Notes under the pieces: generated by a model
What the model saw: only the letters and a program-made list of their open reading frames with translations
Told to the model about the DNA's origin: nothing
Database searches by the model: none
Shown: positions 1-8,366 of the stretch, piece by piece
Position numbering within the stretch: position 1 is the stretch's first letter
Layout: each line of letters begins with the position of its first letter
NCBI GenBank assembly: GCA_003216715.1
Contig: QCIK01000008.1
Location: forward strand, 1-64,000
Direction of reading: 5' to 3'
Source: Prochlorococcus sp. AG-402-L09
Lineage (GTDB): Bacteria; Cyanobacteriota; Cyanobacteriia; PCC-6307; Cyanobiaceae
Length of the DNA: 64,000 nucleotides
Made by a program: the position numbers and the translations under genes

Positions 1-1433
1 AATATTCAGAATTCTTAGCGATTATAAAAAATTGGACTCCTAGAAAAGTTGCTCGCTTTTGTGGTATCCCAGAAAAAAAATTAGAAGAAGTAGCTAATAT
101 GTTTAATCATCGCGAAAGGGTACTAAGTCTTTGGTCAATGGGTGTAAATCAACGCAGAGAAGGTACTGCAGTTGTTGGCGGACTTATCAATCTACATCTT
201 CTCACGGGACAAATCGGGAAAGAGGGAGCTGGACCTTTTTCGCTTACTGGCCAACCAAATGCTATGGGAGGACGTGAAGCAGGAGGCCTATCTCATCTAC
301 TTCCTGGTTATCGAAATGTTGCCAATAAAAAACATAGACAAGTCGTCGAAAATCACTGGGATTTTCCGGCTGGAAGTATCTCTGAAGAACCAGGTTTAAA
401 CGCCTGGCAACAAATTGAAGCAATGGAAAAAGGAGAAATAGATCTTTGGTGGGTTGCTGCAACTAACCCACTTGTAAGCATGCCTGATCTAAATCGAGTA
501 AAAGCCGCAATAAAAAACTGTTCTCTAGTTGTTTTATCCGAAGCATATGAAGATACTGAAACCTCTCATTATGCCCATCTATTATTGCCCGCTGCACAAT
601 GGAGTGAGAAAGCCGGTGTGATGACTAATTCAGAAAGGCGAATTACTTATTGCCCAGCTTTTCGTCCATGCTTTGGTCAAAGTCGTCCCGATTGGGAGAT
701 ATTTGCTGAAGTAGGCCAAAAACTTGGATTTATTGATCAGTTTACTTATGATTCTTCTGCTGAGGTATATTCAGAGTTTACAGCTCTGACAAGTGGTCGT
801 CTCTGTGATAGTTCGGGTCTTAATCATGAATTACTAACAAGTGTTGGTCCCCAGCAATGGCCATTTTCAAAAGGAAGTAATCCTACGAAAAAAGCCAAGC
901 GACTTTATGAAAATAAAAGGTTTGAGACACCTAATGGTCGAGCCCAGTTTTACACTAAACAACCTCTCGGAATCGCTGAGCCTCCATGCGATATGTACCC
1001 GTTAGTCTTAACTGTTGGGCGTTACCTCGGACAATGGCATACCATGACTCGTACTGGAAAAGTAAATCGACTTAATAAAATGCACCCTGAACCATTACTT
1101 GAAATTCATCCTATGGATGCAAAAAATATGAATATTAAAGATGGTGATTTATCTGCTCTTAATTCTCGTCGTGGACATCTTACAGTACGTGTAAAAGAAA
1201 CTGATCGTATACGTCGAGGCACAGTTTTTCTCCCAATGCACTGGGGCTTCACTCAAACTAATCATTGTGAGACAAACAACTTGATGCATGAACAATCATG
1301 TCCCATATCTAAACAGCCTGAACTAAAAGCAAGCGCTGTAATTGTGGCTCCAGTGAATCCAGTCAATCAACCACTTGAAAACAATGAAAAAGGATTTGTT
1401 AAATACGTAAAAGAAATCGTAAATATGAAATAA
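1..1433 (+). CDS. narB: Assimilatory nitrate reductase NarB, C-terminal part (5' end outside window)
   Basis: Molybdopterin (bis-MGD) oxidoreductase that reduces nitrate to nitrite in the cytoplasm, with ferredoxin as electron donor in cyanobacteria. The reading frame is open to the left edge (first full codon at base 3), so the N-terminal 4Fe-4S domain is missing and about 476 C-terminal residues are visible; NarB is usually 700-750 residues. Recognisable pieces are LWSMGVNQRREGTA and INLHLLTGQIGKEGAG (MGD-binding core), the stretch around PNAMGGREAGGLSHLLPG, and the C-terminal MGD-binding domain with LTVGRYLGQWHTMTRTGKV and FLPMHWGFTQTNHCETNNL. No frameshift is visible. The gene is followed after 39 bases by a TrpD2-like gene in the same direction, probably one transcript. 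Promoter and NtcA site would lie outside the window. Confidence 0.93.
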   Translation, partial: YSEFLAIIKNWTPRKVARFCGIPEKKLEEVANMFNHRERVLSLWSMGVNQRREGTAVVGGLINLHLLTGQIGKEGAGPFSLTGQPNAMGGREAGGLSHLLPGYRNVANKKHRQVVENHWDFPAGSISEEPGLNAWQQIEAMEKGEIDLWWVAATNPLVSMPDLNRVKAAIKNCSLVVLSEAYEDTETSHYAHLLLPAAQWSEKAGVMTNSERRITYCPAFRPCFGQSRPDWEIFAEVGQKLGFIDQFTYDSSAEVYSEFTALTSGRLCDSSGLNHELLTSVGPQQWPFSKGSNPTKKAKRLYENKRFETPNGRAQFYTKQPLGIAEPPCDMYPLVLTVGRYLGQWHTMTRTGKVNRLNKMHPEPLLEIHPMDAKNMNIKDGDLSALNSRRGHLTVRVKETDRIRRGTVFLPMHWGFTQTNHCETNNLMHEQSCPISKQPELKASAVIVAPVNPVNQPLENNEKGFVKYVKEIVNMK

Positions 1434-1472
1434 AAAATAGAAAACAATACTTCCTATTGAGAAATAACTCCT

Positions 1473-2531
1473 ATGTCGAATAATTACGAAGAATTTAAAA
1501 CCTATTTAAAGAAAATAGGTAGTGGTGAGTTTACAGGAAAAAGTCTTACTCGCGAAGAAACTAAATCTGCTCTCAAGCTTATGCTGAAAGAAGAAGCAAG
1601 TGCAGCACAAATTGGTGGCTTCATGATTGCACATAGAATTAGACGTCCTATCCCAGAAGAACTAGCCGGGATGATTGATGCCTATATAGAACTAGGGCCA
1701 AAGATTCAATCACACAGCAATCAACGTCAACCTATATTTTTTGGGATGCCTTTTGATGGTCGAAAAAAAACAGCACCAATTTATCCTCTTACAACTTTAC
1801 TATTACTAACTCAAAAACAGCCTGTTATTTTGCATGGTGGTTCTCGTATGCCAGTGAAGTATGGCGTTACCCATAACGAACTCTTTCAAGCCTTAGGAAT
1901 AAATTTAACCGGTCTATCCATAGAACAACTGCAAAGTTTTTTCAACCATAACGACCTAGCTTTAATACATCAGCCAGATCATTTTCCGCTAGCTGAAAAT
2001 TTAATTCCTTATAGAGATCAAATAGGTAAGCGCCCACCTCTAGCAAGTATGGAATTAATCTGGACATGTCATCAAGGAAATCATTTACATATAAGTGGCT
2101 ATGTTCATTCTCCTACTGAAGAGAGACATTGGAAGACCTTAGAGCTGATGGGAGAACAAAATGTGATTACTATCAAAGGACTGGAAGGTGGCATAGATCT
2201 TTCAATAAGTCGTTCATCAACAATTGGACAGTACAAACATCAACATGGAACTAGAACTGTTTTTCATCCCAAAGACTACGAATGTTCTGGAAAAGATATT
2301 GAATGGAGCGACATCACAGAATGGAAGAGATTTGCTTTACAAGCTCTTAATGGCGAGGGTCCTTTAATAAAAGCCCTTGAATGGAATGCTGGTATTTACT
2401 TTTTTTATGCAGGTATAAGCTCTGATATTAAAGAAGGAATTAATAAAGCTAAAGAAGTAATCAATTCAGGATCTGCTATCAAGCACTTAGAAAAATTAAT
2501 TGATTGGAGTGACGAAAATATTGATTCCTAA
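1473..2531 (+). CDS. TrpD2/YbiB-like phosphoribosyltransferase-family protein (annotated elsewhere as anthranilate phosphoribosyltransferase-like)
   Basis: 352 residues with the anthranilate phosphoribosyltransferase (glycosyltransferase family 3) layout. An N-terminal helical domain contains LTREETKSALKLMLKEEAS and AAQIGGFMIAHRIRRPIPEE, and an alpha/beta domain follows. The glycine-rich GTGGD loop that binds PRPP in true TrpD is absent. In its place stands FGMPFDGRKKTAPIYPLT and then VILHGGSRMPVKYGVTHNEL, resembling the TrpD2/YbiB branch, where nucleic-acid binding rather than tryptophan synthesis has been reported. It is therefore unlikely to be the tryptophan-pathway enzyme. It follows narB closely on the same strand, so a link to nitrate assimilation or molybdenum-cofactor use is possible but inferred from position only. 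Confidence 0.75.
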   Translation: MSNNYEEFKTYLKKIGSGEFTGKSLTREETKSALKLMLKEEASAAQIGGFMIAHRIRRPIPEELAGMIDAYIELGPKIQSHSNQRQPIFFGMPFDGRKKTAPIYPLTTLLLLTQKQPVILHGGSRMPVKYGVTHNELFQALGINLTGLSIEQLQSFFNHNDLALIHQPDHFPLAENLIPYRDQIGKRPPLASMELIWTCHQGNHLHISGYVHSPTEERHWKTLELMGEQNVITIKGLEGGIDLSISRSSTIGQYKHQHGTRTVFHPKDYECSGKDIEWSDITEWKRFALQALNGEGPLIKALEWNAGIYFFYAGISSDIKEGINKAKEVINSGSAIKHLEKLIDWSDENIDS

Positions 2532-2549
2532 GAACTTTGAAAAAGACAT

Positions 2550-3044
2550 TTAATGCAAAGTTTTTTTCATTAAATAACGAGAAAAATGCACACCACCTAT
2601 TTGAATCTCCTCAGGAGCAACAATCTTCCATCCATGACGTAAAAGTAGTTGATAACTACATAAACTAGCCTCTGTTTGTAAAGTAATAGGTCTATCTTTA
2701 AGAGTATCTTCCTCAATTTGATTTAATAGAGCCGTAGCATGACCCTGCCGTGACGAACGCCCTCGGCAATAAAGCAATGCCAAGCGATTATGGGGATATT
2801 TCAAAGCAAATGCTTCAATGGTTTGATGAACACAGCTCACCCAGCCCACGCCTTGTTTAAGAGGTTTATCTAAAATCCCAGGAAGATATGCCAAGGCCGA
2901 CCACGCCTCAATCTGTTCTTGGCTATATAAGGATTTATCGCAAGTTCGAATAGCATCTTCATAAACTTCTCTGAGAGCCATTTCATCAGAACTCTCACAA
3001 GGTCGCAGATATCGATTTAGACTGTTTGCATGAAATGAAGTCAA
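2550..3044 (-). CDS. GNAT-family N-acetyltransferase
   Basis: 164 residues, a typical single-domain GNAT length. The fold is suggested by RYLRPCESSDEMALREVYEDAI at the start, a central strand FALKYPHNRLALLYCRGRSSRQGHATAL resembling motif A (acetyl-CoA pyrophosphate loop of the R/Q-x-x-G-x-G/A type, here RSSRQGHA), and a C-terminal YQLLLRHGWKIV segment typical of motif B. The substrate cannot be told. The start used is TTG, and no in-frame ATG lies near it. The gene is convergent with the TrpD2-like gene (18 bases between stops) and divergent from the MFS gene (46 bases), so it has its own promoter. Confidence 0.7.
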   Translation of the reverse strand: MTSFHANSLNRYLRPCESSDEMALREVYEDAIRTCDKSLYSQEQIEAWSALAYLPGILDKPLKQGVGWVSCVHQTIEAFALKYPHNRLALLYCRGRSSRQGHATALLNQIEEDTLKDRPITLQTEASLCSYQLLLRHGWKIVAPEEIQIGGVHFSRYLMKKTLH

Positions 3045-3090
3045 GTTCTCTGACAGTATGAGAGGGTGAATAAATTATGAGCTATTTGCT

Positions 3091-4335
3091 TTGAGAAGGC
3101 TAAAAATTCCCACACTTTTAGGAGCTTTCATAACACTTCTAGATGATCGATTAGGTGAAACTATTGTTTTGCCTTTATTACCTTTTTTATTAGAGCAATT
3201 CACCACAAGTGCGACGACTCTTGGTTTTCTAACTGGAACTTATGCAATATCCCAGTTTGCTGCAGCCCCCTTAATTGGAGCCATGAGTGATCGTTTCGGG
3301 CGTAAGCCGATCATGATCACATGCGTATCAGGTTCAGTAATAGGAATATGTCTATTTGCATTAACTGTAAGCCTAAATTGGGATAATTATTTACCTTTAT
3401 GGGCCTCAACTATACCTTTATCTTTACTATTTTTAGCCAGAATAATTGATGGTATCAGTGGTGGTACAGCAGCTACTGCTACTACAATACTTGCAGATAT
3501 ATCAACTCCCGAAAATCGTGCAAAGACTTTTGGTTTAATTGGAGTAGCGTTTGGTTTAGGTTTTATTCTTGGGCCAGGATTAGGAACAGCCCTAGCTAAG
3601 TTTAGTGTTACTTTACCGGTATGGGTCGCAAGCGGATTTGCAATATTTAATCTTATTTTTGTCATTTGGTTTTTACCTGAAACACTTCCCAAAAACAAAA
3701 GAAATTTATTACCAAGAAAAAGAGATTTAAATCCAATTAGTCAGCTGCTAATAGTCTTTAAAAACCCATTAGCTAGAAGACTTTGCTTGTCATTTTTTCT
3801 TTTCTTTATGGCATTTAATGGCTTTACAGCTATTTTAGTTCTTTATTTAAAAGAAAAATTTGAATGGAGTCCTGAATTATGTAGTGCTGCTTTTATTGTC
3901 GTTGGAGTTATCGCGATGATTGTCCAAGGAGGACTCATTGGTCCTCTGGTCAAAAGATTTGGGGAATCGAGATTAACTTTTACTGGTATCGGCTTTGTAA
4001 TGACAGGATGTATTCTGTTGACACTCGCAAATATTGACACATCAATTCCTCTGGTATTTAGTGGCGTCGCAATCCTTGCAATGGGAACTGGACTAGTAAC
4101 TCCTAGTTTAAGAGCACTAATCTCAAGGAGGCTAAGTTCTATAGGTCAAGGAGCAGTATTGGGAAATCTACAGGGTTTACAAAGTCTGGGGACTTTTCTT
4201 GGAGCAATCGCAGCGGGACGCTCATATGATCTTTTTGGTCCAAGAAGTCCGTTTTTTGGGACTATCTTGCTTTTGCTATTTGTTATGTTTTTAATTTCAG
4301 GTAGAAGTATTAGAAATCAAAAAGTAATCTCCTAG
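3091..4335 (+). CDS. Major facilitator superfamily exporter, TetA/multidrug type
   Basis: 414 residues with about 12 hydrophobic segments. The MFS motif A is clear after the second segment (GAMSDRFGRKPIM, near residues 64-76), and a motif-C-like glycine run sits in segment 5 (GLGFILGPGLGTALA). An N-terminal D-D-R-L-G-E-T pattern in segment 1 is shared with the drug:H+ antiporter branch. The protein probably exports a small organic compound across the cytoplasmic membrane; the substrate is unknown. The start is taken as TTG: an in-frame stop lies at 3067, and the nearby ATG at 3077 is out of frame. The gene is divergent from the GNAT gene and lies 60 bases upstream of ppk on the same strand. 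Confidence 0.8.
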   Translation: MRRLKIPTLLGAFITLLDDRLGETIVLPLLPFLLEQFTTSATTLGFLTGTYAISQFAAAPLIGAMSDRFGRKPIMITCVSGSVIGICLFALTVSLNWDNYLPLWASTIPLSLLFLARIIDGISGGTAATATTILADISTPENRAKTFGLIGVAFGLGFILGPGLGTALAKFSVTLPVWVASGFAIFNLIFVIWFLPETLPKNKRNLLPRKRDLNPISQLLIVFKNPLARRLCLSFFLFFMAFNGFTAILVLYLKEKFEWSPELCSAAFIVVGVIAMIVQGGLIGPLVKRFGESRLTFTGIGFVMTGCILLTLANIDTSIPLVFSGVAILAMGTGLVTPSLRALISRRLSSIGQGAVLGNLQGLQSLGTFLGAIAAGRSYDLFGPRSPFFGTILLLLFVMFLISGRSIRNQKVIS

Positions 4336-4395
4336 ACTGATAGTTGATCATGATATTAAAATAATAATTAGAAATTAAATAAATCGGTTATAGAT

Positions 4396-6525
4396 ATGAC
4401 TAGTCCAAAAATCAATAATGAAACTTATATAAATCGTGAACTGAGTTGGATAGATTTTAATAAACGTGTATTAGAACTTGCTATAGAAGAGGAAACTCCA
4501 TTACTAGAAAAAATAAAATTCAGTTCAATCTTTAGCAATAATTTAGACGAATTTTTTATGGTTAGAGTTGCTTCATTAAAATCACAAGTAGAAGGTGGAA
4601 TCTCAAAAAGAAGCCAAGATGGAAAATCTCCAGAAGAACAACTTATTGAAATTCGAAATTATTTAGATCCTATTTTAAAAACGCAACAATATAAAACAAG
4701 ACAATATATAGAAGAGGACTTCAAAAAAAATAATATATTCATACTTGAATACTTAGAATTAAATGAAAGACAAAAGGTTTGGATAGATAATTATTTTACA
4801 ACTGCAATTTTTCCGATACTAACCCCCTTAGCAGTTGACCCCTCTCATCCATTCCCTTTTATAAGTAATCTTAGTTTAAATTTAGCTGCAATTATCGTAG
4901 ATAGTGAATCCAATAAAGAACAATTTACCCGCATAAAAATTCCTGGGGAGAGTATTTCCAGATTTATAAGTATTCCAGTTGAACTTCATGATAATGAATC
5001 TACAAAATACACAGGAATTGCCATTGAGCAAGTCATTGCAAATAATCTATCCATGCTTTTCCCTGGAATGGATGTTAAAGAATTTTCGTTCTTTCGCGTT
5101 ACAAGAGATGCTGATCTAGAGCTTCGAGACATTGAAGCTGATGATTTAATGAGCGCACTTGAAGAAGGTTTACGCAAGCGACGCAAAGGAGGTGAGGTAG
5201 TGAGGCTAGAAGTCTCTACAAATACGCCAAAAGTGATTCTTGATCTGTTACAAGAAGGAATGAATATTGATAAAGAAAATTTATATCAAATTGAAGGATT
5301 ACTAGCATTAGATGAATTAATAGAATTAACAACTTTCAATCTTCCTAAATTAAAATTTAAAGAGCATCAAGGCATTACTCATAATTCACTCAAAAACAGT
5401 CAATTGAGAGAACAAGAAGAATTAGATACGAGAAATAAAAACAATTTTAAAAGTATATTCTCGATTATTCGCAGTAATGATTTACTAGTACATCACCCAT
5501 ACAATCTTTTCTCGACCTCAGTCGAAGAGTTTATTAATCAAGCTGCGGAAGACAAGCAAGTCATGGGCATCAAAATGACCTTATATAGAATTTCCAAGGA
5601 CTCTTTAATTATTGATGCACTAATAAGAGCTGCTGAGAAAGGCAAACAAGTAATGGCTCTCGTTGAACTAAAAGCAAGGTTTGATGAAGATAATAATATC
5701 CAATGGGCAAAACAATTAGAGCAAGCTGGAGTGCATGTTGTTTATGGAGTCATTGGACTAAAAACTCATACAAAAATTGCTTTAATTATAAGAAAAGAAA
5801 AAAACAGATTAAGAACATACTTTCATATTGGAACTGGTAATTACAATGCAAAAACTTCGAAAACGTATACAGATTTTGGCTTGCTATCTTGTCAACCTGA
5901 GCTCGGTCAAGATCTTATTGAACTATTTAATTATCTGACTGGATTTGCTAAACAACAATCCTACAGAAAATTATTAGTTGCACCAGTAACTCTTAGAAAT
6001 GGAATAGAGAAACTAATAAAAAGAGAAATCAATTATGCAAAAAATGGATTACCAGCAAGGATAATAGCCAAAATGAATTCCCTAGTAGATCCAGAAATTA
6101 TAAAACTACTGTATTTAGCATCACAGCAAGGAGTAAAAATCGAACTTATAGTTAGAGGAATGTGCTGCCTATATCCTGAGAAAAAAGACTTAAGCGAGAA
6201 TATAAAAGTAACAAGCATTATTGGTAGATTTTTAGAGCATTCAAGAATCTTTTGGTTTTATAACGATGGTGATGCAGAAGTATTTATTGGAAGTGCAGAT
6301 TGGATGAGGCGTAATTTAGATAGAAGGGTTGAAGCAGTTACACCTATTGAAGACAATAAAATTAAAAAAGAAATTAAACATTTATTAGATTCTTATTTGG
6401 AGCCAAATAAAGACTCTTGGAACATGCAAAGTGATGGTAGCTACACCAAAAATCAAATTTTAAATGATAAAAAAAAATATATTCAAGAAAAAATTATTAA
6501 GCTATATAAAAAAGAAGAAATTTAA
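4396..6525 (+). CDS. ppk: Polyphosphate kinase 1
   Basis: Makes long-chain polyphosphate reversibly from ATP. The 709 residues match the usual PPK1 length. The N-terminal domain begins NRELSWIDFNKRVLELA and continues with NNLDEFFMVRVASLK. The two phospholipase-D-like catalytic domains carry both conserved histidines: His458 in GLKTHTKIAL (the autophosphorylated residue of the family) and His615 in FLEHSRIFWF. Their spacing of 157 residues equals that of E. coli His435/His592. HIGTGNYNAKTSKTYTDFGL and IGSADWMRRNLDRRVEAVTP are family signatures. Starts at ATG. In marine Synechococcus and some Prochlorococcus, ppk flanks the nitrate/nitrite assimilation island, and the order here fits that. Confidence 0.97.
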   Translation: MTSPKINNETYINRELSWIDFNKRVLELAIEEETPLLEKIKFSSIFSNNLDEFFMVRVASLKSQVEGGISKRSQDGKSPEEQLIEIRNYLDPILKTQQYKTRQYIEEDFKKNNIFILEYLELNERQKVWIDNYFTTAIFPILTPLAVDPSHPFPFISNLSLNLAAIIVDSESNKEQFTRIKIPGESISRFISIPVELHDNESTKYTGIAIEQVIANNLSMLFPGMDVKEFSFFRVTRDADLELRDIEADDLMSALEEGLRKRRKGGEVVRLEVSTNTPKVILDLLQEGMNIDKENLYQIEGLLALDELIELTTFNLPKLKFKEHQGITHNSLKNSQLREQEELDTRNKNNFKSIFSIIRSNDLLVHHPYNLFSTSVEEFINQAAEDKQVMGIKMTLYRISKDSLIIDALIRAAEKGKQVMALVELKARFDEDNNIQWAKQLEQAGVHVVYGVIGLKTHTKIALIIRKEKNRLRTYFHIGTGNYNAKTSKTYTDFGLLSCQPELGQDLIELFNYLTGFAKQQSYRKLLVAPVTLRNGIEKLIKREINYAKNGLPARIIAKMNSLVDPEIIKLLYLASQQGVKIELIVRGMCCLYPEKKDLSENIKVTSIIGRFLEHSRIFWFYNDGDAEVFIGSADWMRRNLDRRVEAVTPIEDNKIKKEIKHLLDSYLEPNKDSWNMQSDGSYTKNQILNDKKKYIQEKIIKLYKKEEI

Positions 6526-6679
6526 AAAGTTTGAAAGCTTTTATCAAAACATTTAATCTATTTTTGGATGCGCTTTATACCTAATTAGGCAAAAAGTCAT
6601 AAATTTTTCGTTTCAATTAGTCAACTTCTCCTTATAAGTGCTAACTTCTTAATAAATCTAATTTCAAGAGGCCAGGGTG

Positions 6680-7702
6680 ATGGGGATCCCGCTGGAATCT
6701 GCCAAGGAAATTTCTGATGTGTCATCAGGGAATTCTAATTCGGCAAGCACAAGTCAAAAACTATCTGCATCAACTGTAAGTAGTCAAAAATCTCGAAGTT
6801 CAAGAAAACAAAGTAATCGTCTAGCTACTGATGCGATAGGTTTCTATCTCACAAGTATTGGCAGAGTCCCACTTCTGACTCCTGCAGAAGAAATTGAGCT
6901 AGCTCATCATGTTCAACAAATGAAAGATTTGTTGAACCTTCCTCTTGAACAGCGGTCTACCCGTCAGAAACACAAAATAAAAATGGGTAAACGGGCAAGA
7001 GATCGCATGATGGCTGCAAATCTGAGACTTGTTGTAAGTGTTGCAAAAAAATATCAAAACCAAGGTCTCGAATTACTCGATTTAGTTCAAGAGGGTGCAA
7101 TTGGATTAGAAAGAGCTGTTGATAAATTTGATCCTGCAATGGGTTATAAATTCTCAACCTATGCCTACTGGTGGATAAGACAAGGGATGACTCGTGCCAT
7201 AGATAACAGTGCTAGAACTATCAGACTACCAATACATATCAGCGAAAAACTTTCAAAAATGCGCCGCATATCGCGTGAATTATCTCATCGGTTTGGTAGG
7301 CAACCAAATCGACTAGAATTGGCAAACGCAATGGGAATTGAACCTCAAGATCTAGAAGACTTAGTATCACAAAGCGCGCCATGTGCGTCTCTCGATGCTC
7401 ATGCAAGAGGTGAAGAAGATCGAAGTACTCTTGGAGAGCTAATTCCAGACCCAAATTCTGATGAGCCCATGGAAGGGATGGATAGAAGTATTCAAAAAGA
7501 ACACCTTGGAGGATGGTTATCTCAATTAAATGAGAGAGAGCAAAAAATCATGAGACTTCGCTTTGGTCTCGATGGAGAAGAACCACTTACTCTCGCTGAA
7601 ATTGGAAGGCAAATAAATGTTTCTCGAGAGCGTGTAAGACAACTTGAAGCAAAAGCAATTTTAAAATTGAGAGTGATGACTACTCATCAAAACGCTGCTT
7701 AA
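6680..7702 (+). CDS. RNA polymerase sigma factor, group 2 (RpoD/SigA-like)
   Basis: Sigma-70 family subunit that directs RNA polymerase to promoters. After about 45 Ser/Asn-rich N-terminal residues come region 1.2 (DAIGFYLTSIGRVPLLTPAE, residues about 51-70), region 2 with the -10-binding helix (LDLVQEGAIGLERAVDKFDP, then GYKFSTYAYWWIRQGMTRAI, about 134-174), region 3 (RRISRELSHRFGRQPNRLE) and region 4 with the -35 helix-turn-helix (LTLAEIGRQINVSRERVRQL). About 340 residues with no long region-1.1 acidic domain fits a non-essential group-2 sigma rather than the housekeeping one. A GTG precedes the ATG directly (GTGATG); I take the ATG. Which Prochlorococcus paralogue this is cannot be decided by eye. 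Confidence 0.92.
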   Translation: MGIPLESAKEISDVSSGNSNSASTSQKLSASTVSSQKSRSSRKQSNRLATDAIGFYLTSIGRVPLLTPAEEIELAHHVQQMKDLLNLPLEQRSTRQKHKIKMGKRARDRMMAANLRLVVSVAKKYQNQGLELLDLVQEGAIGLERAVDKFDPAMGYKFSTYAYWWIRQGMTRAIDNSARTIRLPIHISEKLSKMRRISRELSHRFGRQPNRLELANAMGIEPQDLEDLVSQSAPCASLDAHARGEEDRSTLGELIPDPNSDEPMEGMDRSIQKEHLGGWLSQLNEREQKIMRLRFGLDGEEPLTLAEIGRQINVSRERVRQLEAKAILKLRVMTTHQNAA

Positions 7703-7705
7703 ACA

Positions 7706-8359
7706 TTGCCTATTCAAATAGCTATTTTTGTTATTACGTTATGGATAATTATAATTTTATTAATTGCATTTTTATGTAAAAGATATTTTCCGAAAAAAGA
7801 AGAGTTAAGTAGAAAAATCATTCATATTGGAACAGGGCCTGTAATTCTTTTAGCCTGGTTATTTGATATTCCAAAAAATATAGCTTTTTTAACTGCATTA
7901 TTGATCACTCTAGCCTTAGGTGTTAATTATCAATATCGTTTATTACCTGCCATTGAGGATATCGAGAGAAAAAGTTTTGGAACCATTGCATATGGTATGA
8001 GTATCACACTTTTACTTTTACTTTTCTGGCCTCGCTATGCATCATCTATTTCCATAGGAGTACTATCAATGGCTTTTGGAGATGGATTAGCAGGTTTAAT
8101 CGGAAGGTCTATCAATTCTCCAAAATGGTCAATACTGGGTCAAACTAAATCAATTGTTGGAACATTAACAATGGCTTTAGTTGTAGCTATAACGACTTCA
8201 ATTATCTCTTCAACTAATAATTTAGGCATAGAGCCTCTAGAAATTATAGGCATATCACTAATGGCAACTTGTCTAGAACAAGTAAGTCCCTGGGGTATTG
8301 ACAATCTAACTGTTCCTATTGGAGTAACTTGTATAGGGATATGGTTAATAGGAATATAA
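7706..8359 (+). CDS. VTE5/dolichol-kinase-family integral membrane protein, probable phytol kinase-like
   Basis: 217 residues, almost entirely membrane segments (about six to seven). The family signature is the cytoplasmic stretch RKIIHIGTGPVILLAW after the first segment and the later SMAFGDGLAGLIGRS plus W-S-ILGQTKSIVGTL, which resemble the CTP-dependent phytol/farnesol kinases (VTE5, FOLK) and the phosphatidate cytidylyltransferase fold. In cyanobacteria such proteins salvage phytol for tocopherol or chlorophyll. Substrate assignment is by family only. The start is TTG, three bases after the sigma-factor stop, so the gene is probably co-transcribed and translationally coupled to it. It is convergent with the DAHP synthase gene (7 bases between stops). 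Confidence 0.72.
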   Translation: MPIQIAIFVITLWIIIILLIAFLCKRYFPKKEELSRKIIHIGTGPVILLAWLFDIPKNIAFLTALLITLALGVNYQYRLLPAIEDIERKSFGTIAYGMSITLLLLLFWPRYASSISIGVLSMAFGDGLAGLIGRSINSPKWSILGQTKSIVGTLTMALVVAITTSIISSTNNLGIEPLEIIGISLMATCLEQVSPWGIDNLTVPIGVTCIGIWLIGI

Positions 8360-8366
8360 AAACTAA

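Noticed and set aside
172-462. Open frames on both strands inside narB (75 and 66 codons)
   Set aside because: They lie within a strongly conserved coding region and have no protein-like features of their own.
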